From NCBI RefSeq assembly GCF_021044425.1, contig NZ_JAJNEC010000005.1:372001-436000 (forward strand): DNA of 64,000 nt, read 5' to 3'. A model generated the notes under the pieces. That model made no database searches and was not told the origin of the DNA. It was given only the letters and a program-made list of their open reading frames with translations. Positions 8,420 to 16,836 of this stretch are shown piece by piece; the stretch's first letter is position 1; each line of letters begins with the position of its first letter. Source of the stretch: Niabella pedocola (GTDB taxonomy: Bacteria; Bacteroidota; Bacteroidia; Chitinophagales; Chitinophagaceae). A program made the translations under genes and the position numbers.

Positions 8420-10264
8420 ATGGCTCAGCTTACCCAACCCGTGTTCAGCATCAACGGCAAACCCATTGCTCAATTCACGGCGTTTTCTTTAAACCAATCG
8501 ATCTTTGACCATCATCGTTTTACGCTTACCTGTCCGGCACAAACCATCGACGGAAAGGCCGGAATTTTCAACACTTCCAAAAATATGATCGGCGCCTCTT
8601 TTGGCGCACGGATCGCGGGCCCGGGAACCGCCGGCGCCTTATTATTCAATGGCATTGTAACCGGAGTGGAAACAGCGCGGTTTACCGGCCATCACGGCGA
8701 CGTAATCATCACCGGGTACAGCCCTACCATTATCCTGGACAGTGGCCCGCATTGCAAAAGCTGGGAAAAAAAAGCGGTTAAAAACATCGCGCAGGATGTG
8801 CTTAAATTTTTTCCCCAGAACCTGCTGGAGCCAAAGATCCAGGTAACATATGGAGAAACCCTGGCCTATATGGTGCAATACAAAGAAACCGCCTGGCAGT
8901 TCCTGAAACGGCTGAGCAGCACCTTTGGAGAATGGCTATACTGGAATGGGCGGAACCTGGTAATGGGGCAGCCCTCCGGCGACCAGACCGCCGCCCTCGT
9001 ATACGGCAGCCATCTCAGCAGTTTTAATATATCGCTGCAGGCGCGGCCCACGCACATGCAGATGATGGGTTGGGATTATATGAACAGCCAGGTATATACG
9101 AGCGCACCCAATGGCATTGAACAGAAGGCGGGGCTTAACCCCTGGGGAGAACAGGTCTTTAAAGCCGGACAGGCGGTTTATGGCACCCAGCCCAAACTCT
9201 GGAACAACCAGTTCCTGACCAATAAGAAACAACAGGATGAACTGCTCAATATCCGCAGCGCCATGGAAAGCAGCCGTTTGGTACGGTTTAACGGACAAAG
9301 CGGGCACCCGGGTGTTGCTGTGGGCGGAACCATTGAGGTAAGAGGTAATAATGTTTTCAGCAGCCAATCGGAAGGATATGGTGATTACCTGGTTACAGCG
9401 GTGAATCACTATGTGGATGCACAGGGAAATTATGAAAATGATTTTTCTGCCGTTCCGGCCAGCATAAAAATGCCACCGGTTGAAATGCAGCAGGATCCCG
9501 TTTGTGAAACGCAGAGCGCTATTGTTACGGATAATAATGACTACAATGGCCTGGGACGGATCCGGGTAAAATTCCATTGGATGAACGGATCGGAGCGCAC
9601 CCCCTGGATCCGCGTAACCACACCGCATGCAGGAGGAGGTAAAGGTATGTTCCTGCTGCCCGAAATCGGTGAAGAGGTAATTGTAGGATTTGAAGGCGAC
9701 AGTGCCACCAAGCCCTATGTGATCGGTGCCGTATATCATGGAAAAGCCAATAACAGTTTCGGCAATGCCGGCAATGATGTAAAAGCCCTTCAAAGCCGCA
9801 GCGGGAACAAACTGGTGCTGAACGATAATGAAGGCAGTGTGCACCTGACGGATAAAGGCGGTGCCGACATGAAATTTGACGGTGCGGGCAATGCCGTTAC
9901 CAATACCAACAGCGATTATACCGTAAATGCCGGCGCCAATCATACCAGCAAAGTGGGAACCAATCAAACCAATAAAGTAGGCTCCGTTCAAACCAACAAC
10001 GTGGGTGAAAAACATACTACAGATGTAGGCAACGGCAGCAGCGTGCTTACCATGGACAATGCCGGCAATGTAACCATCAACGGGAAGACCAGCGTAAAAA
10101 TTGCCGTGGGCGCCCACCAGCTCATCATCGACAATTCCGGAAAAGTAACGCTCGACGGCGCCAACCTGCATGCCACCATGACCGGCCAGGTAAATATGAG
10201 TGCCCCCAACAATCATATAAAAGGAATTACCAAACTGGATGGCGGCGATGTATTTGTAAACTAA
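8420..10264 (+). CDS. vgrG: Type VI secretion VgrG-family spike protein
   Basis: A 614-residue spike protein. Residues 1 to about 350 correspond to the gp27-like barrel region. Residues about 360-460 form the gp5-type OB-fold, seen in the block GLGRIRVKFHWM, then WIRVTTPHAGGGKGMFLLPE and IGEEVIVGFEGD. The rest is a Gly/Asn/Thr-rich beta-helix needle with short repeats such as HTSKVGTNQTNKVGS. VgrG trimers tip the Hcp tube and carry effectors. It heads a five-gene cargo set (8420-14050) with an 10-nt gap to the next gene. No sheath, baseplate or ClpV gene is in this window, so it is an orphan cargo cluster served by an apparatus elsewhere. An extracellular contractile particle spike is the alternative reading. 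Confidence 0.88.
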   Translation: MAQLTQPVFSINGKPIAQFTAFSLNQSIFDHHRFTLTCPAQTIDGKAGIFNTSKNMIGASFGARIAGPGTAGALLFNGIVTGVETARFTGHHGDVIITGYSPTIILDSGPHCKSWEKKAVKNIAQDVLKFFPQNLLEPKIQVTYGETLAYMVQYKETAWQFLKRLSSTFGEWLYWNGRNLVMGQPSGDQTAALVYGSHLSSFNISLQARPTHMQMMGWDYMNSQVYTSAPNGIEQKAGLNPWGEQVFKAGQAVYGTQPKLWNNQFLTNKKQQDELLNIRSAMESSRLVRFNGQSGHPGVAVGGTIEVRGNNVFSSQSEGYGDYLVTAVNHYVDAQGNYENDFSAVPASIKMPPVEMQQDPVCETQSAIVTDNNDYNGLGRIRVKFHWMNGSERTPWIRVTTPHAGGGKGMFLLPEIGEEVIVGFEGDSATKPYVIGAVYHGKANNSFGNAGNDVKALQSRSGNKLVLNDNEGSVHLTDKGGADMKFDGAGNAVTNTNSDYTVNAGANHTSKVGTNQTNKVGSVQTNNVGEKHTTDVGNGSSVLTMDNAGNVTINGKTSVKIAVGAHQLIIDNSGKVTLDGANLHATMTGQVNMSAPNNHIKGITKLDGGDVFVN

Positions 10265-10274
10265 CAACCAACCT

Positions 10275-11159
10275 ATGAGTGGAATCATTAATATCAATGA
10301 ACCGTTTTCAGAAAAGTATACACTGATCATTGAAACCGATATGCGGGCGGTAAATATTGCTGCCTATTCCCGTGCCCGGATCCGCTGGGACTTCCGGGTA
10401 CTGCGGGTGGCCCCGGAGGAGCTGGAAGTGGAGCTGATCCGGCTGGACAACGTACTGCTGGAAGCAACCAACCCGCTTACAAAAGAAGTACAGCAGGTGA
10501 GTGATGTATTTGGAAGAATGTACAATGAACTGCACCTCGTCCTCGATCGCCATGGCCAGGTACTGCGGATATTGAACCTGGATATTATTCTCGATAAATG
10601 GGCCACAGTTAAGGAGGAAATGCAGCAGCACATCGAACATACGCCGGAGATCAAAGACGTGATTCTTTTAAACGACGAGCTGTTTCAAAGCCAGGAGAAA
10701 GTGATTACCGCCATACAGCATAACGAATTTTTTATGCTCTATTTCAACCATCTCTATGGCAATTATTTTCCGTTTCGCGCAAAGCGGGAGCAGCAGTATA
10801 ATTTCTTCAACACCGCGATGCTGCAAATGCAATTTGGCGGGCACCTGGTTTCCGAAGGCAGCCACACCGTTCAACTGGAGATCAGTGGCACACCGCTTTT
10901 TGGTCTTGGAGGATTTACCCGGAAGGCATATGCCCAGTTTGCCGATCAGCTTCCACTGCACAAACTGGCACCGGAAATTGCAGACAACAGTAATTACCTG
11001 CTGGATAAAAAAACCGGCAAGGTACTGGAAGCAGCCCGTCAGAAATATGAAATCGCCGATGAAAAGAACCTTTACCTCAAACTGGATTACCATTTTCTTT
11101 CAGAAGAAAAATACCGGGAGCGTTTAAAGATGCAACCGGCATTTTATGCGCCTGTTTAA
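10275..11159 (+). CDS. Unknown protein of the VgrG effector island, possible effector adaptor
   Basis: A 294-residue soluble protein with no signal peptide, no membrane segment and no motif that I recognise. It is rich in aromatic and charged residues, with an alternating beta-like N-terminal half (TLIIETDMRAVNIAAYSRAR onwards). It starts 10 nt after vgrG and precedes the PAAR-like effector gene. In other type VI loci this position is taken by adaptors or chaperones (Tap/DUF4123, DUF2169 or EagR types) that load the effector on VgrG. The sequence does not obviously match those families, so an adaptor role is inferred from position only. Confidence 0.6.
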   Translation: MSGIININEPFSEKYTLIIETDMRAVNIAAYSRARIRWDFRVLRVAPEELEVELIRLDNVLLEATNPLTKEVQQVSDVFGRMYNELHLVLDRHGQVLRILNLDIILDKWATVKEEMQQHIEHTPEIKDVILLNDELFQSQEKVITAIQHNEFFMLYFNHLYGNYFPFRAKREQQYNFFNTAMLQMQFGGHLVSEGSHTVQLEISGTPLFGLGGFTRKAYAQFADQLPLHKLAPEIADNSNYLLDKKTGKVLEAARQKYEIADEKNLYLKLDYHFLSEEKYRERLKMQPAFYAPV

Positions 11160-11182
11160 CCAACATTCAACATCTAAACACT

Positions 11183-11419
11183 ATGCAGGAAAAAACACAA
11201 CAATTGAAAACATTGCAGATCGGTCGCTACTGCCTGCAGTGGCATCATTCCGGCCGTTGCTATACCCTTGCCCTGCTTACGCAAAAAGCCACCGGCAGCA
11301 ACATGTTAAAACGAAAGATCCGGATATACCGGCTTCTGGTGACACCCGGAGGCCGTATCCGGCTGGAACGGCATCAACGCACGCAAACCCTTCAAAAAAT
11401 AGCTGGTTATGGGCAATAA
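11183..11419 (+). CDS. Small basic protein in the effector island
   Basis: A 78-residue, strongly basic protein (many Arg, Lys and His) that fills the 249-nt space between the adaptor candidate and the PAAR-like gene. Its last codons overlap the start of the PAAR-like gene by 11 nt, a sign of translational coupling. No family was recognised. It may be an effector chaperone or simply a lineage-specific peptide. A competing plus-frame reading of the same stretch (11146-11589) would run into the PAAR-like gene and has no support. Confidence 0.5.
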   Translation: MQEKTQQLKTLQIGRYCLQWHHSGRCYTLALLTQKATGSNMLKRKIRIYRLLVTPGGRIRLERHQRTQTLQKIAGYGQ

Positions 11420-12950
11420 GATCATCACAGAAAAAGACTTCTGGATCTGCAGCGAGGGAAACATGCCCGCTCCCTTTCAGGGCACAAGAATGGGACTTAA
11501 AAAAAAGAGCGGCGACATCTATATTACTACAGAAGATAAATCTACCAGCAGCTGTGTCGATTTCAGTTGCAAAAAATACATGCTCCTGATGGCCATTGCC
11601 GCGGCTGTACTGGTGGTTGGCGCCATTTTGCTGGGCGTACTTACGGTAGCTACAGGAGGTGCAGCGCTGATCGCTATTGGTGCACTGGCCGGCCTTGCGG
11701 GGGCTGCCATTGGAGCCGTTGTGGGCGCCCTGCTTTGCGGACAAAAAATGGCAGGCAAACGCACCTGGGTCGGCGGGAAGCAAAATTTTGTTTCCCAGGG
11801 CACCCGGACGGTTACCGGCGACCACGTAATGACCTGTCCCATCGGAGGCGTAATCACCTTTGCCCCCCAGATCAAGAACTGGAGCCAGGCGCTTTCCATG
11901 GGAGCAGCCAATTACATTGGCGGGCTGATGGAAGGTATGATGGCCGGAGCGGCAGTAGGTATGGGTGGTGCGGCGCTCAGCGGCGGTGCAGCAGCCATGG
12001 GTGGCGGCGCCGGGTTACGCGGACTGGGTCAGGCAGCGTTGCAGTTTGCCAAAAGTATGCCCAAGAATTTTCTGGTGAATGCTGTTCAAAGCTTTGGTAA
12101 ATTTGGCCTGGCCCTGCGGGGAATGATGGGAGCGCAAAGCACGGCAGCCGCATATGGCAATACCGGCACGGCAGGTGCAGGCGATTTTACCTCCGGCTTT
12201 TTTTCCATGGAAACCGGGGCCGCACAATCGGTAAAAAATGTGTTCACCGGCGGCGGCTCCTGGCAGGATTTTGCAGGCATCGCGCTGATGTTCAGCCCGG
12301 TGGGTAAAGGCGTTCAGGAGCTGGAAGGAAAAGGCAAACCCGGGGCTGAAGAGCCGGGCGGTTCCAAACCCGGAGAAGGCGAAACCGCAAAACCCGAGGA
12401 GGAAGGCGTTGCCCCAAAAGCGGATGCCCAGGAAACCGCTCCACCAAAAAAGGAAGGTGATGGGGAGGCTTATGAAAGTCCTGCCCCCACCGTGGAAAGC
12501 CTGGTACAAAAAGCCAACGAGGCTTATGAACGGGCAAAAGCCGAGTACGAAGCGCTGGGGAAGCAGTATACGAAAAAGACCGTTGCCTCCGATGATATTA
12601 AAACATTGAGCGGCTGGGGCGAAAAACCGGAAGGGTACGCAGATATCGCTCCTGAAAGTGTAAAAGACCAGGCGGATGCCATCGGCCATGAGCCCAGGAA
12701 AGCCGGGGCCATGGATCAGAAGCATAACGGCGGTTTTGACGGGAAGTATAACTGCTCGCATAGTGAGAAACAGATCTGGACACAAAAGCCGAATGAGCCG
12801 ATCGGTTCTTCAAGGGAAGTATGTCCGGACTGCCAGGGGTTTGGTTCCAAACAGGCCGTTGCAACGGGAAAGCCCAATGTAGTGGCAGGACCGGAAGGCA
12901 CCCATATTTATTATCCGGATGGCACATATGAATTTATTCCAAGAGATTAA
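11409..12950 (+). CDS. PAAR-like type VI effector with C-terminal deaminase-like toxin domain
   Basis: A 513-residue modular protein. Residues 1-55 and about 112-165 look like two halves of a PAAR-like tip domain (second half: VSQGTRTVTGDHVMTCPIGG), split by two hydrophobic helices at about 57-110. A Gly/Ala-rich, membrane-active-looking stretch covers about 165-300. A charged Pro/Glu/Lys linker (about 305-360) and a short coiled-coil-like helix follow. The last 75 residues carry C449-S-H451-S-E453-K and C472-P-D-C475. This is the H-x-E ... C-x-x-C zinc and catalytic signature of cytidine-deaminase-fold toxins, and the HSEK/CxDC form recalls the DYW deaminase of plant PPR proteins. The distance from E453 to C472 (19) is shorter than usual. 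The gene is followed after 2 nt by its likely immunity gene. Confidence 0.72.
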   Translation: MGNKIITEKDFWICSEGNMPAPFQGTRMGLKKKSGDIYITTEDKSTSSCVDFSCKKYMLLMAIAAAVLVVGAILLGVLTVATGGAALIAIGALAGLAGAAIGAVVGALLCGQKMAGKRTWVGGKQNFVSQGTRTVTGDHVMTCPIGGVITFAPQIKNWSQALSMGAANYIGGLMEGMMAGAAVGMGGAALSGGAAAMGGGAGLRGLGQAALQFAKSMPKNFLVNAVQSFGKFGLALRGMMGAQSTAAAYGNTGTAGAGDFTSGFFSMETGAAQSVKNVFTGGGSWQDFAGIALMFSPVGKGVQELEGKGKPGAEEPGGSKPGEGETAKPEEEGVAPKADAQETAPPKKEGDGEAYESPAPTVESLVQKANEAYERAKAEYEALGKQYTKKTVASDDIKTLSGWGEKPEGYADIAPESVKDQADAIGHEPRKAGAMDQKHNGGFDGKYNCSHSEKQIWTQKPNEPIGSSREVCPDCQGFGSKQAVATGKPNVVAGPEGTHIYYPDGTYEFIPRD

Positions 12951-12952
12951 AC

Positions 12953-14050
12953 ATGAACAACAACTTAACAACTTTAAAAGACCAGGCGCTCGCTGCGATC
13001 AGTAAGGATCCGAAAGGTGCGTTACCTGTAGATATAAGAAACCGGATATTCGGCGAACTGGATGAACGCAGCGCCGCACTGCTGCTGCTGCGTACCCTGT
13101 TGTTCGTACGTCCGCTCTGGAACCGGACATGGCCGCATGACCCCTATTGGGACGACCTGTTTACCCATATAGAAGCCTTTACCGGCGGTGAATATGATGC
13201 CACAAAACTGGCGGCCCGTATCCGGCAGGCCCATACATATATGGAGCGACGGATGGAAGAAGAAAAACTGGACGCAGCCTATGCCGGCCTGGCCCTGGTT
13301 TATGCCGGGTATGAGATCACTTCACATAATGTACAGGCCACCGCGGCAGAAGATGAGGCCGACTCCGATCCGGAAAACTGGAGCGCTTTATTTGTGGCTT
13401 CGCTCGCCTGTAACGGAGGCTGCGCCGATCTTACGCAAATCGATCCCGTCAGGAACCGGGCTTTCTGGAACTATTTTATCACAGGTATCGACGCGGCAGT
13501 TCAGCAGCTTCCGCTGCCGCCCATTGCCGCCGCTGAACCTACCGCCACTTCTGAAGAACGGCCTAGGAAACAATTCACGCTTTTTTTAAATGGTGATGAA
13601 CGCAGCACCGGGGAACTGCTGCAGCTTTATACCCAACTCATGACGGATAACGGCTGGAAAGCGCTTAAATTGGAATCCTATTATGTGAACAATAAACATT
13701 CCATGACGGTATTTTATCAGCCCGACCAGTCGGAAGCCGCATGGACCAAAATGGATAACATGAAGCTGTTCAGCTTTAATAATAAAAATGAGATCCGGTT
13801 AAAGATCGGGGCACTTCGTGATGCAATGTACCGGTGCCGCCCGGCTGAAGGGGCCTGGTATAAAATGGAACTCCTTATCGAAGCCGGCGACGCGCATGCC
13901 TTTTCATTTTTCTACGATACACAATTTCCCTTTTTTAACAGCTGGGCCGATCAGCTCGATTTTATAAAAGATTTTGAAACCTACAGCAGGGATGAAGCGT
14001 TTATCCCGGAATGGCTGAAAGAGATCCTGGTGTTTAACCAGCCCCGCTAG
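12953..14050 (+). CDS. Putative composite immunity protein
   Basis: A 365-residue cytoplasmic protein that starts 2 nt after the toxin gene, the expected place for the immunity gene. The N-terminal part (about 25-175) is all-helical and carries a run resembling the Imm5 family (ERSAALLLLRTLLFVRPLWN, then YDATKLAARIRQA and AAYAGLALVYAGYE). After a Pro/Ala linker (about 185-200) the C-terminal part (about 205-365) resembles the YezG/DUF600 immunity fold: W-x2-L before MTVFYQPD, then GALRDAMYR, AEGAWYKMELLIEAG and FSFFYDTQFPFF. Both matches are from memory of family patterns, so confidence is moderate. A fused two-domain immunity protein would be unusual for a single effector. Confidence 0.6.
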   Translation: MNNNLTTLKDQALAAISKDPKGALPVDIRNRIFGELDERSAALLLLRTLLFVRPLWNRTWPHDPYWDDLFTHIEAFTGGEYDATKLAARIRQAHTYMERRMEEEKLDAAYAGLALVYAGYEITSHNVQATAAEDEADSDPENWSALFVASLACNGGCADLTQIDPVRNRAFWNYFITGIDAAVQQLPLPPIAAAEPTATSEERPRKQFTLFLNGDERSTGELLQLYTQLMTDNGWKALKLESYYVNNKHSMTVFYQPDQSEAAWTKMDNMKLFSFNNKNEIRLKIGALRDAMYRCRPAEGAWYKMELLIEAGDAHAFSFFYDTQFPFFNSWADQLDFIKDFETYSRDEAFIPEWLKEILVFNQPR

Positions 14051-14272
14051 CAGACTTATACAGACAGCGTTCAGGTTTGAACAATAACATCGTTTCGCTT
14101 AATCCGTCGGGTTCGGGGCAATCCCCCGTGCGCGTCAGATCATTCATTTGGTTTTCACCGATTCGCCGGCAGCCCTTATAAACAGGCGATTCCATGGGCA
14201 TCTTGAAATATGATCGTATCGCTGTTTAACCGGTTTGCTTTCTGAAAATGATAAAATGTGTAATTTCAGTAC

Positions 14273-14932
14273 ATGATTGAAAATGTTATCAGCAGCTTCG
14301 ACCCAGGCACCATCACCACCCAGCTGGTCATGATCTGCGTTTCCATATTGATCGGAACGGTCATCGGCGCTGAAAGGGAATACAAAAATAAATCCGCAGG
14401 TTTAAGAACCTTTATCCTGGTATCCTTTGGCTCCTGTATTTTTACGATCCTGTCCATCCGGATAGGGATTAACAATCCCGACCGGCTTGCTGCAAATATC
14501 ATTACCGGCATCGGCTTCCTGGGTGCCGGAGTCATCTTTAAGGACAATACCAAAATAGAAGGTATTACCACCGCTACTACGATCTGGGCCACAGCCTCCC
14601 TGGGAATGAGTGCAGGTGCCGGCCATATTTACCTGGCCCTCCTGGGCACTGCCGTTGTGATCATCATTCTGAAATTGCTGATGCCCATTCAAAAATTCAT
14701 TGACAACCGGCACAAGATCAGGGAATATAAAATTGCAACGGCGGCCATCACCGACTTTGAAACCTGTTTGGCCTTATTTCATGAATATCATTTAAAGTTC
14801 CTGCTGGTGAGCGAGCAAAAAGACCCCGGGGGCTTCTCCCGCACCTGGCAGGTAAGAGGGGCTCTTAAGAACCACGATCGGCTGGTTTTCCGGCTGGTGC
14901 AGGATCCCAGGATCCTCTCCTATCATTTTTAA
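14273..14932 (+). CDS. MgtC/SapB family membrane protein
   Basis: A 219-residue protein with four to five N-terminal transmembrane segments (about 1-145) and a soluble tail. The family pattern is clear in GTVIGAEREYKNKSAGLRTF, the conserved Arg/Lys/Ala/Gly/Arg-Thr block, and in ITGIGFLGAGVIFK followed by GITTATTIWATASLGMSAGAG. MgtC relatives modulate Mg2+ homeostasis and the F1Fo ATPase in some pathogens; other members are of unknown role. The C-terminal domain here is short (about 65 residues). It is transcribed alone; TAATTTCA just before the ATG is a poor promoter match. Confidence 0.88.
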   Translation: MIENVISSFDPGTITTQLVMICVSILIGTVIGAEREYKNKSAGLRTFILVSFGSCIFTILSIRIGINNPDRLAANIITGIGFLGAGVIFKDNTKIEGITTATTIWATASLGMSAGAGHIYLALLGTAVVIIILKLLMPIQKFIDNRHKIREYKIATAAITDFETCLALFHEYHLKFLLVSEQKDPGGFSRTWQVRGALKNHDRLVFRLVQDPRILSYHF

Positions 14933-15056
14933 CAGCTAAAACATCGTATAAAAAGGCGTCCGCTTTTCTGTTGCTGAACCTGTGGATGGCCGGCAGCAAA
15001 CCAACAAGATCCCATAGTCACAAAATGCAGAAGGGAATACGGCCGCCTTAGAAATC

Positions 15057-15095
15057 TGCGCGTTTCTTAGAGCCCTGGTGTCTTCGTGGCATACA
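15057..15095. repeat. Solitary copy of the tcttcgtgg repeat
   Basis: The text here (cgcgtttcttagagccctgg, then tgtcttcgtggcatac) is a degenerate relative of the tandem units at 23125-23457 and of the copies at 41061-41355. It lies in the 188-nt gap between convergent genes. Confidence 0.5.
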
Positions 15096-15119
15096 CAATG
15101 TGGAACAGTTTCATCCGGC

Positions 15120-15590
15120 TTACCCGTGGCCGGCGATCAGGATATTTTTCCAGTTACGGAATACATACCGGTGGATACTTTTCAGCCCTACCCACATGGG
15201 CAGGGAAACCCATAAGCGGGCTCCGGGCTTCAGCGTAAATTCAGTAGTGCGTGTAATGGTTGTTTCTTTTTTGTGCACGGGATTCAATACAAAGGTTTCA
15301 ACAATAGCATCCACACAGGGGCCAAAATAAATGCTGGTTTCGCGCATTTCAAACCGGAGCTTTTCTTCCGGCACCCATTCCAGGATGGTTTGCCGGATGA
15401 GGCCTTTGTCGGAAATACATTCCCGGGTAGCACCCACGCCTCCCTTGCCCTCCGCCAGCCGGCATTCAACCGGCTTGGGAAGCCCTAAAAGAAAATAGCA
15501 GGGCTTTTGTTCGTCCATTTTTGAATAAAATAACAACGGCCAGAGCTGAGCCGGGGTCGCTTCAAATTTCCAGGTAGTATGAAGTTTCAT
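15120..15590 (-). CDS. SRPBCC/START-like domain protein
   Basis: A 156-residue single-domain protein of the helix-grip fold, starting with KLHTTWKFEATPAQLWPLL and containing the WVPEEKLRFEM and TTEFTLKPGARLW strands typical of polyketide-cyclase/START relatives. It would bind a hydrophobic ligand; no catalytic residues are evident. It follows the nitronate monooxygenase gene by 24 nt on the same strand, so the two are probably co-transcribed. The ligand and any functional link between the two are unknown. Confidence 0.75.
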   Translation of the reverse strand: MKLHTTWKFEATPAQLWPLLFYSKMDEQKPCYFLLGLPKPVECRLAEGKGGVGATRECISDKGLIRQTILEWVPEEKLRFEMRETSIYFGPCVDAIVETFVLNPVHKKETTITRTTEFTLKPGARLWVSLPMWVGLKSIHRYVFRNWKNILIAGHG

Positions 15591-15614
15591 CGGTATTTTT
15601 ATTAAGGCAGTTTT

Positions 15615-16685
15615 CTAGTTACCAATGGCACTTGCCAGCAACGCCCTTCCAAACCGTTCCACGATTGCTGCCGAAGTAACTGTAGCGGCTGCTAACGGCA
15701 TTTCCGTTCCGGACCAAAGGCTGGTGAACTCCGCATCATTCTGTGCCTGGGCCCTTTTACGAAGCACCGCTGTTAAGGCATTCTGATAAGGGTATGGAGG
15801 CACCGGGATACCCGAGGTTTCAATCGCAGTTATAAAGGCATTGGACAGGCCCCGCGCCCATCGCCCCGAAAAGGCAGTGGTCAGTACGGAGTGCTTTTCC
15901 TGTTCCCTGCTCAGCAGTTGTTTATAAGCAGGAATCGCCTGGCTTTCAACCGAAGGAATAAAAAGCGTTCCCAGCTGCACTGCAGCCGCGCCAAGGGCAA
16001 CCATCTGTTTAGCATCCGCCGTATCCCGTATGCCACCGGCGGCGATCACGGGAATATGGATCGCCGTTCTCAAAGCCTCAAGCAAGGCTTGCAGCGAAGA
16101 TTGTCCTGCTACGTTTTCATGTAAAAAATGCCCCCGGTGTCCGCCGGCTTCTATGCCCTGCGCCACCACCATATCTATACCTTTCTCCTGCAGATAGACC
16201 GCTTCTTCCAAACTGGTAGCCGTACCAATCAGTAATACCTTATGGTTCTTCAGCAACCGGATACTTTCATCATCCGGACATCCGAATGTAAAACTCACCA
16301 ACCGCACACCTTCCCGGATCAACACCTCCAGCTGGTCTTTATAGGTATACAGGCGCGGTATCTGAAGATCAGCTTCGGTTAATTCATATCCGCGTTCGGC
16401 GGCCAAACGGTGTATCAGTTGCCGCATGGGCTCCAGAGAAGCCATGTCCACCTCCGGGATATTGTGTACAAAAAGATTTACCCCAAAAGGCCGGGCGGTT
16501 AATGCACGTGTGTTGTGCAGCAATGTTGCAATTGCATCCGGCGAAAGCCCTCCAACCGGAAGCGATCCAAGTCCGCCGGCATTGGAAGCGGCAGCCGTCA
16601 TTTCCGGAGTAGATACACCCAGCATGGGTGCCTGTATCACCGGGTAAGTGATCTGTAACGCCTCACATAGTGTTTGGGTATGCAT
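15615..16685 (-). CDS. Nitronate monooxygenase (NPD/2-nitropropane dioxygenase family)
   Basis: A 356-residue FMN-dependent TIM-barrel enzyme that oxidises alkyl nitronates. The pattern is classic: ITYPVIQAPMLGV at the start, AGGLGSLPVGGLSP, the catalytic-His motif EAGGHRGHF, and the FMN-phosphate loop IAAGGIRDTADAKQMVALGA. I start it at the ATG complementary to 16683-16685, which has AGGA a few bases upstream and gives the canonical N-terminus HTQTLCEALQI; a longer start at 16742 would add 19 non-conserved residues. The SRPBCC gene follows by 24 nt. The role is probably detoxification of propionate-3-nitronate-like compounds. Confidence 0.9.
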   Translation of the reverse strand: MHTQTLCEALQITYPVIQAPMLGVSTPEMTAAASNAGGLGSLPVGGLSPDAIATLLHNTRALTARPFGVNLFVHNIPEVDMASLEPMRQLIHRLAAERGYELTEADLQIPRLYTYKDQLEVLIREGVRLVSFTFGCPDDESIRLLKNHKVLLIGTATSLEEAVYLQEKGIDMVVAQGIEAGGHRGHFLHENVAGQSSLQALLEALRTAIHIPVIAAGGIRDTADAKQMVALGAAAVQLGTLFIPSVESQAIPAYKQLLSREQEKHSVLTTAFSGRWARGLSNAFITAIETSGIPVPPYPYQNALTAVLRKRAQAQNDAEFTSLWSGTEMPLAAATVTSAAIVERFGRALLASAIGN

Positions 16686-16836
16686 GTTTTCCTGTTTATG
16701 TTGATTTTTGCCGGTGCCGGTCACCATCGATCGGTTAAGCATCGTAGCGCCCCCTTATAAAAGCGCTGCCCATTGTTGTTTGAATCAGGATCAACCGTAT
16801 ATGAAGCACCTGCTATGGCGTTCACAAACGCCCGGT

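Noticed and set aside
8936..10330. A 464-residue open frame on the minus strand inside vgrG
   Set aside because: It is antisense to a clear VgrG with OB-fold and needle motifs, has no recognisable domains, and arises from codon bias of the plus-strand gene.
11146..11589. A 147-residue frame across the start of the PAAR-like gene
   Set aside because: It overlaps the well-supported PAAR-like start and the small basic gene in another frame and shows no domain.
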